A stretch of DNA of 64,000 nt from Acidiferrimicrobium sp. IK (GCF_025499425.1 NZ_JAIMCB010000003.1:1-64000); one strand, 5' to 3'. Positions 8,722 to 18,661 are shown, counted from the stretch's first letter. Notes: generated by a model from the sequence alone, not told the origin. Numbers and translations: made by a program.

Positions 8722-9981
8722 GTGAATTTCAAAAAGTCATCCAAACACATCCGGCAGAACCGGGTACGGCGCTGGCAGGCGCCGCTGATTGTCGCAGTAG
8801 CTGCAGTGCTTGTCGGGGCCTGCTCTTCATCGAGCAAGAATTCGGCGTCCGGTGGTGGCGGCGTTGTGAACAAAGGGGGGAACTCTAGTGGCGACTACGT
8901 CGTCGGGGCCACGCTCGGCCTCACCGGCCCCCTCGCGGAGGTCAGTAATGGGTACCGGCAGGGCATAGCCGCGTACTTCGACTCCGTCAACAAGGCGGGC
9001 GGGATTAATGGCCACAAGGTCAAATTCATCCCCCTTGATGACAGCGATGACGTCACCACCGGGGTGGCGAACGCACGCCAGCTGGTCAACTCAGACCACG
9101 TGTCGCTAATGTACTACATCCTGAGCAACATCCAGGCTGCGAACGCCTCGTTCTTGGCGCAGAACCAGGTCGTTACGCTCAGCCAGGCGGTGGACTCTGG
9201 CATTCTGAACCCGCCGCAGCACCTGGTCTTCGCCGGCGGGGTCGTCGAGCCGGACGAGGCGGTGCCGATGCTGAGCTTTGGCGAGTCCAAGCTCCCGCAT
9301 GGAGCCAAGGGCTCTAAGGCCGCCGTCATCGTCGGCGAGAGTGCCGCCCTTCAGCAGCTCGCTACGCAGTTGGGCAAGGGTGCCAAGGCCCGGGGCATGA
9401 CGGTCACCAGCAGTCAAGTGGTCCCGTTCTCCAGCACGGATCTATCGAGCGAAGCTGACACGTTCGCTTCGCAGAAGCCCGACATCATCTATTCGGGCCT
9501 GATTACCACGCAGGAGGCGTCTTTTGTTAGGGCACTCCGCCAGCGCGGCTTCACCGGCCCGATCGTCCAGTACGACGGTGGATCGTCCTACCCGCTCATG
9601 AAGCAGCTTCAAGACCCCCGGCTTTACATGCTATTTTCGCTATCATTTGGCCACAATGCCGGGCCTCAGGTGGGCGCCATGACTGCCGCTGCGACGGCCG
9701 CAGGTACAACGGCCTCAGCCTATTTCTTCCCACAGGGGTACGTGCAGGCGTATATAACAGCCCAAGGGCTGAAGAAGTGTGGCTACCCGTGCCCCGGCTC
9801 GAGCTTGGCCAACGGCCTTGAGTCCCTCGGGTCCATTGACACCGGTGGCTTGACCTTCGGTCCTTGGAACTACTCGAAGACGGACCACTCGGGAATCCAG
9901 GATGTCGCCTTCTTCAGCTGGTCCGGCGCCAAGGGCGACGCTGTGCAGGACGGAGGCAACTTCAAGATTCCGAGCAACTAG
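8722..9981 (+). CDS. ABC importer substrate-binding lipoprotein (LivJ/K type)
   Basis: 419 aa. A signal peptide with basic N-terminus and lipobox LVGAC gives lipidated Cys34, so the protein is anchored outside the membrane. The mature part is a periplasmic-binding type 1 domain (ATLGLTGPLAEVSNGYRQGIAAYFDSVNKAGGINGHKV, then DDSDDVTTGVANARQLV). GTG start 8722 has a strong AGGGGGG site. It supplies substrate to the two permeases and two ATPases encoded at 11342-14945. In soil actinobacteria this family also imports aromatic acids and sterol or terpenoid fragments, which fits the neighbours better than amino acids do. Confidence 0.92.
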   Translation: MNFKKSSKHIRQNRVRRWQAPLIVAVAAVLVGACSSSSKNSASGGGGVVNKGGNSSGDYVVGATLGLTGPLAEVSNGYRQGIAAYFDSVNKAGGINGHKVKFIPLDDSDDVTTGVANARQLVNSDHVSLMYYILSNIQAANASFLAQNQVVTLSQAVDSGILNPPQHLVFAGGVVEPDEAVPMLSFGESKLPHGAKGSKAAVIVGESAALQQLATQLGKGAKARGMTVTSSQVVPFSSTDLSSEADTFASQKPDIIYSGLITTQEASFVRALRQRGFTGPIVQYDGGSSYPLMKQLQDPRLYMLFSLSFGHNAGPQVGAMTAAATAAGTTASAYFFPQGYVQAYITAQGLKKCGYPCPGSSLANGLESLGSIDTGGLTFGPWNYSKTDHSGIQDVAFFSWSGAKGDAVQDGGNFKIPSN

Positions 9982-10040
9982 ATGGCGCTCGAATAGCTGT
10001 TAGACCAACCGGAACCAAATAGACATATGGAGGTGGAGTT

Positions 10041-11297
10041 ATGACCGCTACTGCAGTATCCACAAGGGAACAGGATTCTCTGGCAGACGTGAGAATCATC
10101 GACTGCGATTCACATCTCACTGAGCCGCCGGACCTTTGGTCGTCACGGGTCGGCCCAGAGTACCGGGACAAGATTCCCGTGCAGCAGACCGTCGACGGCC
10201 ACACGGGTTGGTATCTCCACGATCGGCTGTGGGCCAGCACTGGGGGAAACACGATCGCCCAGGGTCCGGCCAAGCGTCTCGGGACGCACTTGGTCCAACC
10301 CTTCTCCGACATCGATCCCTCAGCCTGGTCGGTCAAGGAACGCCTCGCCGTGATCGATGAATTGGGCATCTGGGCCCAGATCCTTTACCCCAACGGCATC
10401 GGCTTCGCATCTAACCATCTGTTCGCTATCGAGGATGAAGCGGAGCGGACGCTTATCCTGCAGGTCTACAATGATTTCTTGATGGACACCCAGTTGGAGT
10501 CTGGCGGCCGCCTGCTGCCGCAGGGCGTGGTGCCATTCTGGGACATGGACCTTACGGTCAAAGAGATGACCCGCCTAATTGACAAGGGAATGAGGGGCTT
10601 CACCCTCTCCGACAAGCCTGAGATGATTGGGCTTCCCGAGCTAGTCGACCCATACTTCGACCCGATGTGGGACCTGTTCGCAGAGTCGGGGACAGTGGCA
10701 AACTTCCACATCGGGGCCGGGAACCGCCGCGAGGATATGGAGAGCCTGCGCTCGGGCTCCCCAGCCAAGCTATCGCGAACTGACGGCGCGCCCATCCCGT
10801 ATCCCGTATGGGATGTCTTCGGCCGGCAACGCCGCTTGGCCGTCGGCGCGGCCCAGCTGTACATGAGTAACGTCAGAATCATCGTCAACCTTTGTATGAG
10901 CGACATCTTCGACCGGTTCCCCAAGCTCAAGATCGTGTCCGCTGAGAGCGGGATCGGTTGGGTGCCTTTCATCCTTGAGGCGATGGAGTACCAGCTCGAC
11001 GAGATGGTGACTGACCCCGATGAGGTCGGGCTTCAGAAGCTCCGCCCAGCCGAATATTTCCGGGAACACATGTATGTCATGTACTGGTTCGAGAAGGTCG
11101 GGGCGGAGAAACTGATCGAGGACATCGGAGTAGGTAACGTCCTCGTGGAGACCGATTTCCCTCACCCGACCTGCCTGTACCCGAATCCCAGGGAGCACTT
11201 CGCCAAGGTGATGTCCGAGCTTTCCCCCGAGATACAGCGGCGGGTTCTGCAGGACAACGCGGCGGAGCTATACAAGCTTGAGCTGCCGTCTACCTGA
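10041..11297 (+). CDS. Amidohydrolase-2 family metal-dependent hydrolase/decarboxylase
   Basis: 418-aa TIM-barrel protein of the ACMSD / 2,3-dihydroxybenzoate decarboxylase superfamily. Motifs: IDCDSHLTEPPDLW (metal ligands, D-x-D-x-H variant), ANFHIGAGN (His ligand), RFPKLKIVSAESGIGWVPF and the VETDFPHP signature with the final Asp. Such proteins hydrolyse C-C or amide bonds or decarboxylate acidic aromatic intermediates. A ribosome site, GGAGGTGGAG, lies before ATG 10041. It sits between the binding-protein and permease genes, so it is expected to be co-expressed with uptake of the same compound. Confidence 0.85.
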   Translation: MTATAVSTREQDSLADVRIIDCDSHLTEPPDLWSSRVGPEYRDKIPVQQTVDGHTGWYLHDRLWASTGGNTIAQGPAKRLGTHLVQPFSDIDPSAWSVKERLAVIDELGIWAQILYPNGIGFASNHLFAIEDEAERTLILQVYNDFLMDTQLESGGRLLPQGVVPFWDMDLTVKEMTRLIDKGMRGFTLSDKPEMIGLPELVDPYFDPMWDLFAESGTVANFHIGAGNRREDMESLRSGSPAKLSRTDGAPIPYPVWDVFGRQRRLAVGAAQLYMSNVRIIVNLCMSDIFDRFPKLKIVSAESGIGWVPFILEAMEYQLDEMVTDPDEVGLQKLRPAEYFREHMYVMYWFEKVGAEKLIEDIGVGNVLVETDFPHPTCLYPNPREHFAKVMSELSPEIQRRVLQDNAAELYKLELPST

Positions 11298-11341
11298 CGA
11301 TCAAGCCGTTATGGTCGAGTGCGGTAGGGGAGGGAGGGCTG

Positions 11342-12211
11342 GTGGGCCAGATACTTGTAGGTCAGCTGGTGGTTGCAGCGCTGTATGCGCTCGTGAGCGT
11401 CGGCTTCGTACTCGTATATAAGAGCAGTAAGGTGCTCAACTTCGCCCAAGGCCAGTTCGTCTTGGTCGGGGGTCTGATCGCTTACAGCCTGGCTGTTGCT
11501 TTCGGCAGCCAGGCTGCGCCGACCATTATCGTTGCTACCGTGACGTCGTTCGTTCTCGGTCCGCTCGTCTATTGGCTAATTTTGCGACCATTGCTCAATG
11601 CCGGCGCGCTGGTCTTGGTCATGCTAACCATCGCGCTATCAATAGTCATGGCTGCGGTGGCTGCCATCATCTGGGGGCCGGGGACCAAGTTCGTCCCCAT
11701 CGGCGTCAGCAAGTCGACGGTACATCTCGGTGCTGGCATCACGGTCAGCTGGCTGGACGTGGGCACGATTATCGTGGCGGTCCTGGTGCTTGGCGGCCTC
11801 TCGCTGGTCTTGCACTTCACCCGTTTGGGAGTGGCGACGAGAGCCGCAGCCGAGAACCCGGCTCTCGCCGGCTACCGAGGTGTCAACGTAACGAAGGTGA
11901 CTGCTCTCACGTGGGCGTTCGCATTCGCCACAGCCACCCTGGCGGGCATCTCCTTCAGCATGCGGACCGGGCTTTCCGTCAGCAACGCCGACGTGCTCGG
12001 CTTCGCTGCCTTCCCGGCGGTGATGGTCGGTGGCCTGGACAGCGTCCCGGGAGCCCTAGTGGGAGCCGTAATCCTGGCCGAGATCCAAGGGCTCGGCGTT
12101 CGATATGTGGGCGCTAACTTTGGCGACGCCATCGGTTATTTGCTCCTGCTGGCTCTTTTGATCGTGCGACCAACAGGGATCTTCGGAAGCAGGGACATTC
12201 TTCGTGTTTGA
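11342..12211 (+). CDS. livH: Branched-chain-type ABC permease (LivH-like)
   Basis: 289-aa hydrophobic protein with about eight membrane segments. It has the typical start (GQLVVAALYALVSVGFVLVYKSSKVLNFAQGQFVLVGG) and the EAA-like loop GVATRAAAENPALAGYRGVNV. The GTG start follows GGGAGGGAGGG. It overlaps livM by 8 bp and forms the inner-membrane channel with that protein. The substrate is set by the lipoprotein at 8722-9981. Confidence 0.92.
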   Translation: MGQILVGQLVVAALYALVSVGFVLVYKSSKVLNFAQGQFVLVGGLIAYSLAVAFGSQAAPTIIVATVTSFVLGPLVYWLILRPLLNAGALVLVMLTIALSIVMAAVAAIIWGPGTKFVPIGVSKSTVHLGAGITVSWLDVGTIIVAVLVLGGLSLVLHFTRLGVATRAAAENPALAGYRGVNVTKVTALTWAFAFATATLAGISFSMRTGLSVSNADVLGFAAFPAVMVGGLDSVPGALVGAVILAEIQGLGVRYVGANFGDAIGYLLLLALLIVRPTGIFGSRDILRV

Positions 12212-13346
12212 TTGGCGGTTTACTAGCAGGGGGCATAGAGGACCGTGGCCGCAGCGGTTTGTGGGTCTCGCCGCGGTGGCTGCCATCCTCGTTATCTTCC
12301 CGTTCGAGGTCAGCGACCAGTATCTCTACATCGGTGACAGCGCCTTGCTCGCTGCGATCGGCGCCATCGGGCTGAACGTCCTGACCGGCAACGCCGGTCA
12401 GATGTCGATCGGCAACGCGGCATTCCTTGGTATCGGTGCCTATACGGTGATCCTGACTGAGAGCAAGCTATCGTTCCTCCCCGCCATTCTGCTCGGGGGG
12501 ATCATCTCTGGTGCCGTCGGGCTAGTCATCGGCGTGCCGTCGCTCCGGCTGCGGGGTCTATACCTAGTGTTCTCGACGCTGGCCTTGCAGTACGTCGCGT
12601 ACTTTGTCTTCCAGCAGTACGACCACCACTCCAACGCCTTGTCTGGACATAACATCAAGGAAGCGAAAATCGTATCGGTCGTTATAACCACCGACAAGCA
12701 ATGGTACGTATTCCTGGTCATTGCCGTGGTGATCGTTGCCATTGTCACCTACAGCATCCTTGCTGGACGACCGGGACGCGCATGGGAGGCGACCCGGGCC
12801 AACGAGGCATCGGCTGCTATCATGGGCATTGACGTCAGGCGAACTAAGCTGACTGCCTTCGTGTACAGCTCGTTCTGGGTGGGCCTAAGTGGAGGAATTA
12901 CAGCTTACTTCTTGAAGAATATTACCAGTGACTATTTTACGCTCTCTCTGGCAATTAGCTATGTGGCAATTATCCTCGTAGGTGGAGTGGGATCGGTAGG
13001 AGGAGCGGTTGCCGGTTCCATCGTAATCACCTTTCTGCCCACCGTCGTGACCAACGCCGGTACCGGCATCTTCGGCGCTTCCAGCGGTACCGGCTTCTTG
13101 TCCACAAATCTGTCGGCCATCGACTCTGGGGTATATGGACTGTTGGTGCTGGTGTTCATGTTCGCCGAGCCTCGGGGATTGACCGGCCTGGTGAGGCGTA
13201 TCGAACGGCTTATGACCCATAAGGGCACTCAGACGCCGCCGGAGCGTTCTCAAGCCGGGACTGCGGCCGTGGGTGTCGAGGATGCGAACAGGGCTGGACT
13301 CACCGACGTAGCGGACGCCAGAGTGATCCCAGGGAGCCGGCAATGA
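12204..13346 (+). CDS. livM: Branched-chain-type ABC permease (LivM-like)
   Basis: 380-aa membrane protein, second permease of the importer. Conserved parts: GLNVLTGNAGQMSIGNAAFLGIGAYT, LRLRGLYLVFSTLALQYV and the coupling loop GRPGRAWEATRANEASAAIMGIDV. A soluble C-terminal tail of about 50 residues may contact the ATPases. GTG start inside the end of livH; its stop overlaps the livF start. Confidence 0.92.
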   Translation: MFDWRFTSRGHRGPWPQRFVGLAAVAAILVIFPFEVSDQYLYIGDSALLAAIGAIGLNVLTGNAGQMSIGNAAFLGIGAYTVILTESKLSFLPAILLGGIISGAVGLVIGVPSLRLRGLYLVFSTLALQYVAYFVFQQYDHHSNALSGHNIKEAKIVSVVITTDKQWYVFLVIAVVIVAIVTYSILAGRPGRAWEATRANEASAAIMGIDVRRTKLTAFVYSSFWVGLSGGITAYFLKNITSDYFTLSLAISYVAIILVGGVGSVGGAVAGSIVITFLPTVVTNAGTGIFGASSGTGFLSTNLSAIDSGVYGLLVLVFMFAEPRGLTGLVRRIERLMTHKGTQTPPERSQAGTAAVGVEDANRAGLTDVADARVIPGSRQ

Positions 13347-14134
13347 CCGACGAGACACTGCTCAGCGTCGGTGACTTGTCCGTGCGCTACCCCGGGAACG
13401 CGCTCGGGATTGGCCACATATCGCTTAGCCTGCGGCCGGGCCAGATCGTCGCGCTTGTCGGCCCCAATGGTGGCGGAAAGACTTCCACCCTCGGCGGTAT
13501 CGCCGGGTTCGGGCGTCGCGGCGTGGCCCGCGCCTATTCCAAATCGATGGTCCTACGAGGCAGGAGCATCAGCCACCAGCTTCCGCTCGAGCGGGTGAAG
13601 GAGGGCGTGGTCCTCGTCCCGGAGCGCGACAAGATCTTCACCGGATTGACGGTAATGGAGCAGCTGAAGCTCTCATGGCAGCCTCGCGCAGGCAAGTTCG
13701 CCACTTGTTTGGCGTCGGCGCTTGACCTGCTCCCGGAGATCGAGCCCCATCTCAATCGGAGGGGGGGATATCTTAGTGGCGGCCAGCGCCAGATGGTCGG
13801 CCTGGCGTCGGCTCTGTGCGCGGCACCGTCGGTCCTGCTCATCGACGAGGTCACCCTCGGCCTGGCCCCCGCCTTGGTCAATCGCATGGCCGGCATCCTG
13901 CGCCGGCTCGGCGGTGGTGATATCGGCCTGCTGATCGCCGAGCAGAGCCTCGGCCTCGCCTTCGAGATTGCCGACGTCATTCATGTCCTCGACGCCGGAC
14001 GAGTCGTTGCCGACGGAACCCCCGACGAACTCCGACACCGTCCCGACATCATTGACACCTACGTGGGTCGCCACGCCAGCGGCACTGCGGCGAGGAATAC
14101 TATCTCGGAGAAGGCCGCCACAAGCAATGACTGA
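13343..14134 (+). CDS. livF: ABC importer ATPase (LivF-like)
   Basis: 263 aa. Walker A GPNGGGKTST, Q-loop region VVLVPERDKIF, signature LSGGQRQMVGLASAL, Walker B VLLIDEVTLGL and switch AEQ in place of the usual His (a known LivF trait). Pairs with LivG to drive the two permeases. ATGA overlap with livM; 8-bp overlap with livG. Confidence 0.92.
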   Translation: MTDETLLSVGDLSVRYPGNALGIGHISLSLRPGQIVALVGPNGGGKTSTLGGIAGFGRRGVARAYSKSMVLRGRSISHQLPLERVKEGVVLVPERDKIFTGLTVMEQLKLSWQPRAGKFATCLASALDLLPEIEPHLNRRGGYLSGGQRQMVGLASALCAAPSVLLIDEVTLGLAPALVNRMAGILRRLGGGDIGLLIAEQSLGLAFEIADVIHVLDAGRVVADGTPDELRHRPDIIDTYVGRHASGTAARNTISEKAATSND

Positions 14135-14945
14135 TATCGCGATCGATATGGCGGCCGCAAATGCCGTGACCATCACTGACATTTCGATGCAGTTCCAGGG
14201 GCTGGTCGTGCTGGACGGGGTGAGCGCCACAGTCGAGCGGGGACAGGCGGTCGCTGTGATCGGCCCCAACGGATCCGGGAAGACGACCCTCCTCAACGTG
14301 ATCAGCGGTATCTACCGACCGGTGTCGGGCACTGTGCACGTGGGCCGGGAGCTAGTCACGGGATTCAGGCCGCACCGTGTTGCTCAACTGAGGGTAGGCC
14401 GTACCTTCCAGCACCTGGAGTTACCCAAGGACCTCACCCTCCTGCGCGTCGCGTTGCTCGGCAGGCATACGGTCATCAAGAGGGGCGTCTTCTCGTACGC
14501 GCTCGGCATTCCGCATTTCAACAGCACCGAGAAGGTCAACCGCCAGGCGGCCATGGATGCGCTGAGATCGGTCGGACTCGATCACCTGGCCCAGCACCAG
14601 GTGCAGGACCTATCCTACGGGCAGGCAAAGCGGGCTGACCTGGCCAGGGCGCTTGCAGCGGATCCGACGGTCCTCCTCCTAGACGAGCCGGCCGCTGGTC
14701 TCAACGACCAGGAGCGCGAGGAGCTCCTCGCGCTCCTCCAGCGGATCCAGAAGGAACGCCAGGTCGCTCTTGTCGTCATCGAGCACGACATGTCCTTTGT
14801 AACAGGGTTGTGCAGCAAACTGGTCGTGTTGAGCAGCGGCCGCAAGATCTACGACGGCGACAGCACGCACCTACGCCAGGACCCCACGGTCATGCAAGTG
14901 CTCCTCGGCCCCGCCGCTCAAGAGTTCGGCACCACCACCATCTAG
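14127..14945 (+). CDS. livG: ABC importer ATPase (LivG-like)
   Basis: 272 aa from ATG 14127, which lies inside the end of livF. Walker A GPNGSGKTTLL, the LivG-type VGRTFQHLELPKDLTLLRVAL segment, signature LSYGQAKRADLARAL, Walker B VLLLDEPAAGL and switch IEHDM. A longer open frame upstream is only a livF shadow. Confidence 0.92.
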   Translation: MTDIAIDMAAANAVTITDISMQFQGLVVLDGVSATVERGQAVAVIGPNGSGKTTLLNVISGIYRPVSGTVHVGRELVTGFRPHRVAQLRVGRTFQHLELPKDLTLLRVALLGRHTVIKRGVFSYALGIPHFNSTEKVNRQAAMDALRSVGLDHLAQHQVQDLSYGQAKRADLARALAADPTVLLLDEPAAGLNDQEREELLALLQRIQKERQVALVVIEHDMSFVTGLCSKLVVLSSGRKIYDGDSTHLRQDPTVMQVLLGPAAQEFGTTTI

Positions 14946-14981
14946 GTACGCCAGCCACCCACTGATCAGGGAGATGTATTT

Positions 14982-16190
14982 ATGAGTCCGACCCAACGTC
15001 GGGGTCGACCGGTATTCGAGGGATTGAAAGTTGTCGAATTCGCCCACGTCATCGCAGGCCCCCTAGCGGGCACGCTCCTTGCCGACCTCGGAGCAGAGAT
15101 TGTGCACGTCGAGGACCCGTCGGCTGGGGATCCCTCCCGTCAGATGGGGCCGACAAAGGACAACAAGTACCTGTGGTGGAAGGTATCCGCCCGCAACAAG
15201 CGTTCCATTACTCTCAACCTGCGCAGCCAAGCGGGGCAGGATCTAGCTAGACGGCTGGCCGCTTGGGCGGACGTGGTGATTACCAACTTCCGCGTGGGGA
15301 CCCTTGAAAAGTGGGGCCTCGATTGGCCGTCCCTGCATGAAGTCAACCCGAAGCTCGTTATGTTGCAGGTGTCTGGTCACGGGACCAACACCACGGCCCG
15401 CAACATGCCAGGATTCGGCAAGGTCGGGGAATCCATGAGCGGCGTAGTTAACATCACCGGGTTCCCGGACGGCCCTCCCGTGCACACCGGGTTCTCCCAT
15501 GCCGACACCGTTACCGCTCTCATGGGGGCGTACGCTATAAGCGCTGCTTTGACCATGCGCGACCGCCCCGACTTCGACGGCGAGTGGATCGACCTTGCCC
15601 TGTTCGAGAGCCTCTTTCGCCTGATCGAGTGGCAGGTCATCATCTATGACCAGTTGGGCATCGTCCCACAGCGTGCCGGCAACCAGTTGGCTGTCGCCCC
15701 TGGAGCGGTAATCAACACGTATCTCTCGTCGGACAACAAGTGGATCACGGTCACGTCAGCGACGCCCCGCTCAGTGCAGAACGTCGCGGCCCTCCTCGGG
15801 CTGCCGCTGGAGGAGTATGAGACGGTGCCCCAGCAGCTAGCCCGCCGGCGCGAGCTTGATGACGGACTGCGGGACTGGGTCTCGAAGCGGCCCGCCGAGG
15901 AATGTCTGGAGGAGATGAAGCGTCTCAGCGTCGTGGCGGCACCCATCTACGACATTGCGCAGATACTCGAGCATCCGACCATCGTCGAGCGCGAGGACGT
16001 CATCACCGTCGAGGACCGTGAACTGGGCGATGTTCGGATGCAGGCGGTCGTGCCCAAGATGATGAACCATCCCGGGAAGGTCTGGCGTACCGGTCCATTC
16101 TTAGGTGAGGACAACGACCTTGTGTACCGGGAGTACCTCCATTTGCCAGCGAAGCAGGTGGATGAGCTACGCGAGAAGGGCACTATCTAA
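14982..16190 (+). CDS. CaiB/BaiF class III CoA-transferase (first copy)
   Basis: 402 aa. Family III CoA-transferases move CoA between acids through an aspartyl-CoA thioester. The N-terminal Rossmann part (FEGLKVVEFAHVIAGPLAGTLLADLGAEIVHVE) is typical. Asp175 in FSHADTVTALMG is the probable nucleophile. ATG follows GGGAG. It is clearly paralogous to the next gene: the same ITNFRVGTLEKWGLDW and SGF.GKVGE.SG segments are present. The two probably form a heteromer or act on related acids. Confidence 0.9.
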   Translation: MSPTQRRGRPVFEGLKVVEFAHVIAGPLAGTLLADLGAEIVHVEDPSAGDPSRQMGPTKDNKYLWWKVSARNKRSITLNLRSQAGQDLARRLAAWADVVITNFRVGTLEKWGLDWPSLHEVNPKLVMLQVSGHGTNTTARNMPGFGKVGESMSGVVNITGFPDGPPVHTGFSHADTVTALMGAYAISAALTMRDRPDFDGEWIDLALFESLFRLIEWQVIIYDQLGIVPQRAGNQLAVAPGAVINTYLSSDNKWITVTSATPRSVQNVAALLGLPLEEYETVPQQLARRRELDDGLRDWVSKRPAEECLEEMKRLSVVAAPIYDIAQILEHPTIVEREDVITVEDRELGDVRMQAVVPKMMNHPGKVWRTGPFLGEDNDLVYREYLHLPAKQVDELREKGTI

Positions 16191-16208
16191 CTATGACTGG
16201 AGATGACC

Positions 16209-17426
16209 ATGACTGACGGGGCGGCTAGCCCGGCTAAAGCTACGCTTCACGGCTTGAAGGTCTTGGAGCTGGCGCACCTTCTGGCCGGCCCGTTCGCGGG
16301 GACTCTTCTCGGAGATCTCGGAGCAGATGTCATCCATGTTGAGGCTCCTGGCACCGGCGATCCTATGCGGAACATGGGCCTCCCCAAGGGCGACGAGTAC
16401 CTTTGGTGGCGAGTGACGGGCCGCAACAAGCGCTCCGTCACGCTCGATCTGCGCCAAAACGAAGGTCGGGACGTAGCCCGGAAACTCGCCGCGTGGGCAG
16501 ATGTCGTGATCACCAACCTCCGGCCTGGCACTCTCGACGAGTGGGGGCTCAGCTGGGAGGACCTGCACACAGTCAAGCCGAAGCTCATCATGCTGCAGGT
16601 GTCCGGCTACGGCGCCCAGGCAACAAAGCGCAACCTCCCCGGCTACGGGAAAGTCGGCGAGGCTCGTAGCGGGATCGTCCACATAAGCGGCTTTCCTGAC
16701 GGACCCCCCGTTCACGCTGGCTTCTCTCATGCCGACACCGTCACCCCCCTCATGGGGGTGTTCGGTGTCATGTGCGCGGTATACCGCAAGCTGACCGATC
16801 CCGACTTCCGCGGCGAGTGGATCGACCTTGGAATCGACGAGTCGCTTTACCGGCTCATCGAGTGGCAGGTGGTGATGTACGACCAGCTCGGAATCGTCCC
16901 CGAACGGGTGGGCAACGGCATTCCAGGCTCGCCCGGTGGGGTGGTCAACGCGTTCAAGTGTTCCGATGGCCGCTGGCTGACCGTCACCTCTGGGACCATC
17001 CCCTCGATCCAGAACATCGCCGCTCTCGTTGGAGAAAACGTGGAGGAGTTCTCCACCCGGCCGCTGATCATCAAGAACCGCGAACGGCTCGAGGCGGTCT
17101 TGGCTGATTGGGCCGCGCAGAGGACTGCGGACGAGTGCATGGAGGCCACGCTCGCCAGCGGTGTTGTGGCCACGCCGGTCCTCGACGTGTCCGACATCGT
17201 CGCTGACGAAACTTTCCAAGAGCGGGGCAATATAGTAACCGTTGACGACCCCATCCTCGGGCCGCTGCGAATGCAGGGAGTCATTCCGAGGCTTGCCAAT
17301 CACACTGGGGGTATCTTCCGCCAAGCGCCTCTGGTGCCGGGGCAGGACAACGACGAGGTCTATCTGGACGTACTCGGCCTAGGTAAGGACGAGTACTCGA
17401 AACTGAAAGCTCACGATGTTATCTAG
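16209..17426 (+). CDS. CaiB/BaiF class III CoA-transferase (second copy)
   Basis: 405 aa, a tandem paralogue of the preceding gene. LHGLKVLELAHLLAGPFAGTLLGDLGADVIHVEAPG at the N-terminus, with probable catalytic Asp176 in FSHADTVTPLMG. Two ATGs are possible: GGAG at 16199-16202 abuts ATG 16203 but has correct spacing for ATG 16209, so I use 16209. Tandem pairs like this sometimes make one alpha-beta enzyme. Confidence 0.9.
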   Translation: MTDGAASPAKATLHGLKVLELAHLLAGPFAGTLLGDLGADVIHVEAPGTGDPMRNMGLPKGDEYLWWRVTGRNKRSVTLDLRQNEGRDVARKLAAWADVVITNLRPGTLDEWGLSWEDLHTVKPKLIMLQVSGYGAQATKRNLPGYGKVGEARSGIVHISGFPDGPPVHAGFSHADTVTPLMGVFGVMCAVYRKLTDPDFRGEWIDLGIDESLYRLIEWQVVMYDQLGIVPERVGNGIPGSPGGVVNAFKCSDGRWLTVTSGTIPSIQNIAALVGENVEEFSTRPLIIKNRERLEAVLADWAAQRTADECMEATLASGVVATPVLDVSDIVADETFQERGNIVTVDDPILGPLRMQGVIPRLANHTGGIFRQAPLVPGQDNDEVYLDVLGLGKDEYSKLKAHDVI

Positions 17427-17464
17427 CCTCATTCATAACTGGATAGCAGGTTTAGGGGGTTCTG

Positions 17465-18661
17465 TTGAAGCAGGGCGAGTATAGTCACCAGGACAAGTGT
17501 GGAATCGCTGGAGTCGGTTGGACGAAGTTCTCCAAGAACTCAGGCCGTTCCGTCTTGAGCCTGGCCACGGAGGCGTCCCTCAATGCTATCCGTGACGCGG
17601 GGCTTCAACCTGACGATATCGACGGCATTGTGCGTTGCGACTTCGATGTCGTCGCCCACAATGACCTGGCCAATTCTCTCAACTTGAGCAACCTAACCTA
17701 TTGGGGTTACAGCGGCGCCGGCGGCGCCGCTCCTGCCGGGATGGTGGCGCAGGCGATCGGTGCGATCCTCTCGGGACAAGCCAAGACGGTACTGGCATTC
17801 CGCTCGCTCAACGGGCGTTCCGGCTTCCGGCTCGGCAAAGGGCGGACCCAGGCGAGCTCAGGTGCCATCGGCGGCAATGGGAGCTACGAAGAGTTCTTCG
17901 TCCCCTTCGGGATGGTCTCGCCGGGCCAGGTATGGGCAATGCTCGCACAGCGGCACATGCACCAGTTTGGGACCAAGCCAGAGGATCTCGGCCATATTGC
18001 TGTCACGTCCCGGGAACGAGCCAATTCCAATCCCAACGCCCAGATGCACGGGCGCACCATGACGCTCGACGACTACCTTGCGTCGCCCATGATATCCTCA
18101 CCGTTGCGCCTCGCCGATTACTGCCTTGAGACCGACGGAGCCTGTGCGCTGGTTGTGACTAGCGCCGAGCGGGCGGCGGATACAGCGAAGCCACCAGTGC
18201 TCATTCGGGCGGTCGCCCAAGGCGCGGTAACCGGCATTCAGCCCGGTATGGTAGGGCCCGTCTTGTCGCGGCCCGATCCCATGACCTTGCCGTCGGTCAA
18301 CATCGCTAAGACCCTCTACGCCCGCGCCGGCCTAGGGCCGCAGGACATAGACGTGGCGCAGCTCTACGATTGTTTCACGATTACGGTCTTGGTCCAGTTC
18401 GAGGACTACGGGTTCTGCGCGCGGGGTGAGGGCGGCCCGTTTGCCGCGAGCGGAGCCATCAAAATGGGTGGTTCGCTCCCCATCAACACCTCTGGCGGGA
18501 ACCTCTCCGAGGGCTACATCCACGGAATGAGCCATATTGTCGAGGGCGTCCTGCAGTTGCGGGGCGAGTCGACCTCCCAGGTTGAGGGTGCCGAGACCTG
18601 CCTGGTGACATCTGGCCTGCCCGTAGCTACCGGCGCAATGATCCTGAGGAGGGGCTCGTGA
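17465..18661 (+). CDS. Thiolase-fold lipid-transfer-type enzyme (Ltp2/DitF-like)
   Basis: 398 aa with thiolase fold. Where biosynthetic thiolases have the acylated Cys, this protein reads YSGAGGAAPAGMV (residues 82-93) with no Cys. It retains the C-terminal DCFTIT, NTSGGNLSEGYIHGMSHIVE and related blocks. This pattern belongs to the SCPx/Ltp2 subgroup that works as an aldolase with a DUF35 partner, and the next gene encodes that partner with a 4-bp overlap. TTG 17465 is the start, with AGGGGGT upstream. It likely releases a short acyl-CoA or a ketone from a beta-hydroxyacyl-CoA side chain. Confidence 0.82.
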   Translation: MKQGEYSHQDKCGIAGVGWTKFSKNSGRSVLSLATEASLNAIRDAGLQPDDIDGIVRCDFDVVAHNDLANSLNLSNLTYWGYSGAGGAAPAGMVAQAIGAILSGQAKTVLAFRSLNGRSGFRLGKGRTQASSGAIGGNGSYEEFFVPFGMVSPGQVWAMLAQRHMHQFGTKPEDLGHIAVTSRERANSNPNAQMHGRTMTLDDYLASPMISSPLRLADYCLETDGACALVVTSAERAADTAKPPVLIRAVAQGAVTGIQPGMVGPVLSRPDPMTLPSVNIAKTLYARAGLGPQDIDVAQLYDCFTITVLVQFEDYGFCARGEGGPFAASGAIKMGGSLPINTSGGNLSEGYIHGMSHIVEGVLQLRGESTSQVEGAETCLVTSGLPVATGAMILRRGS

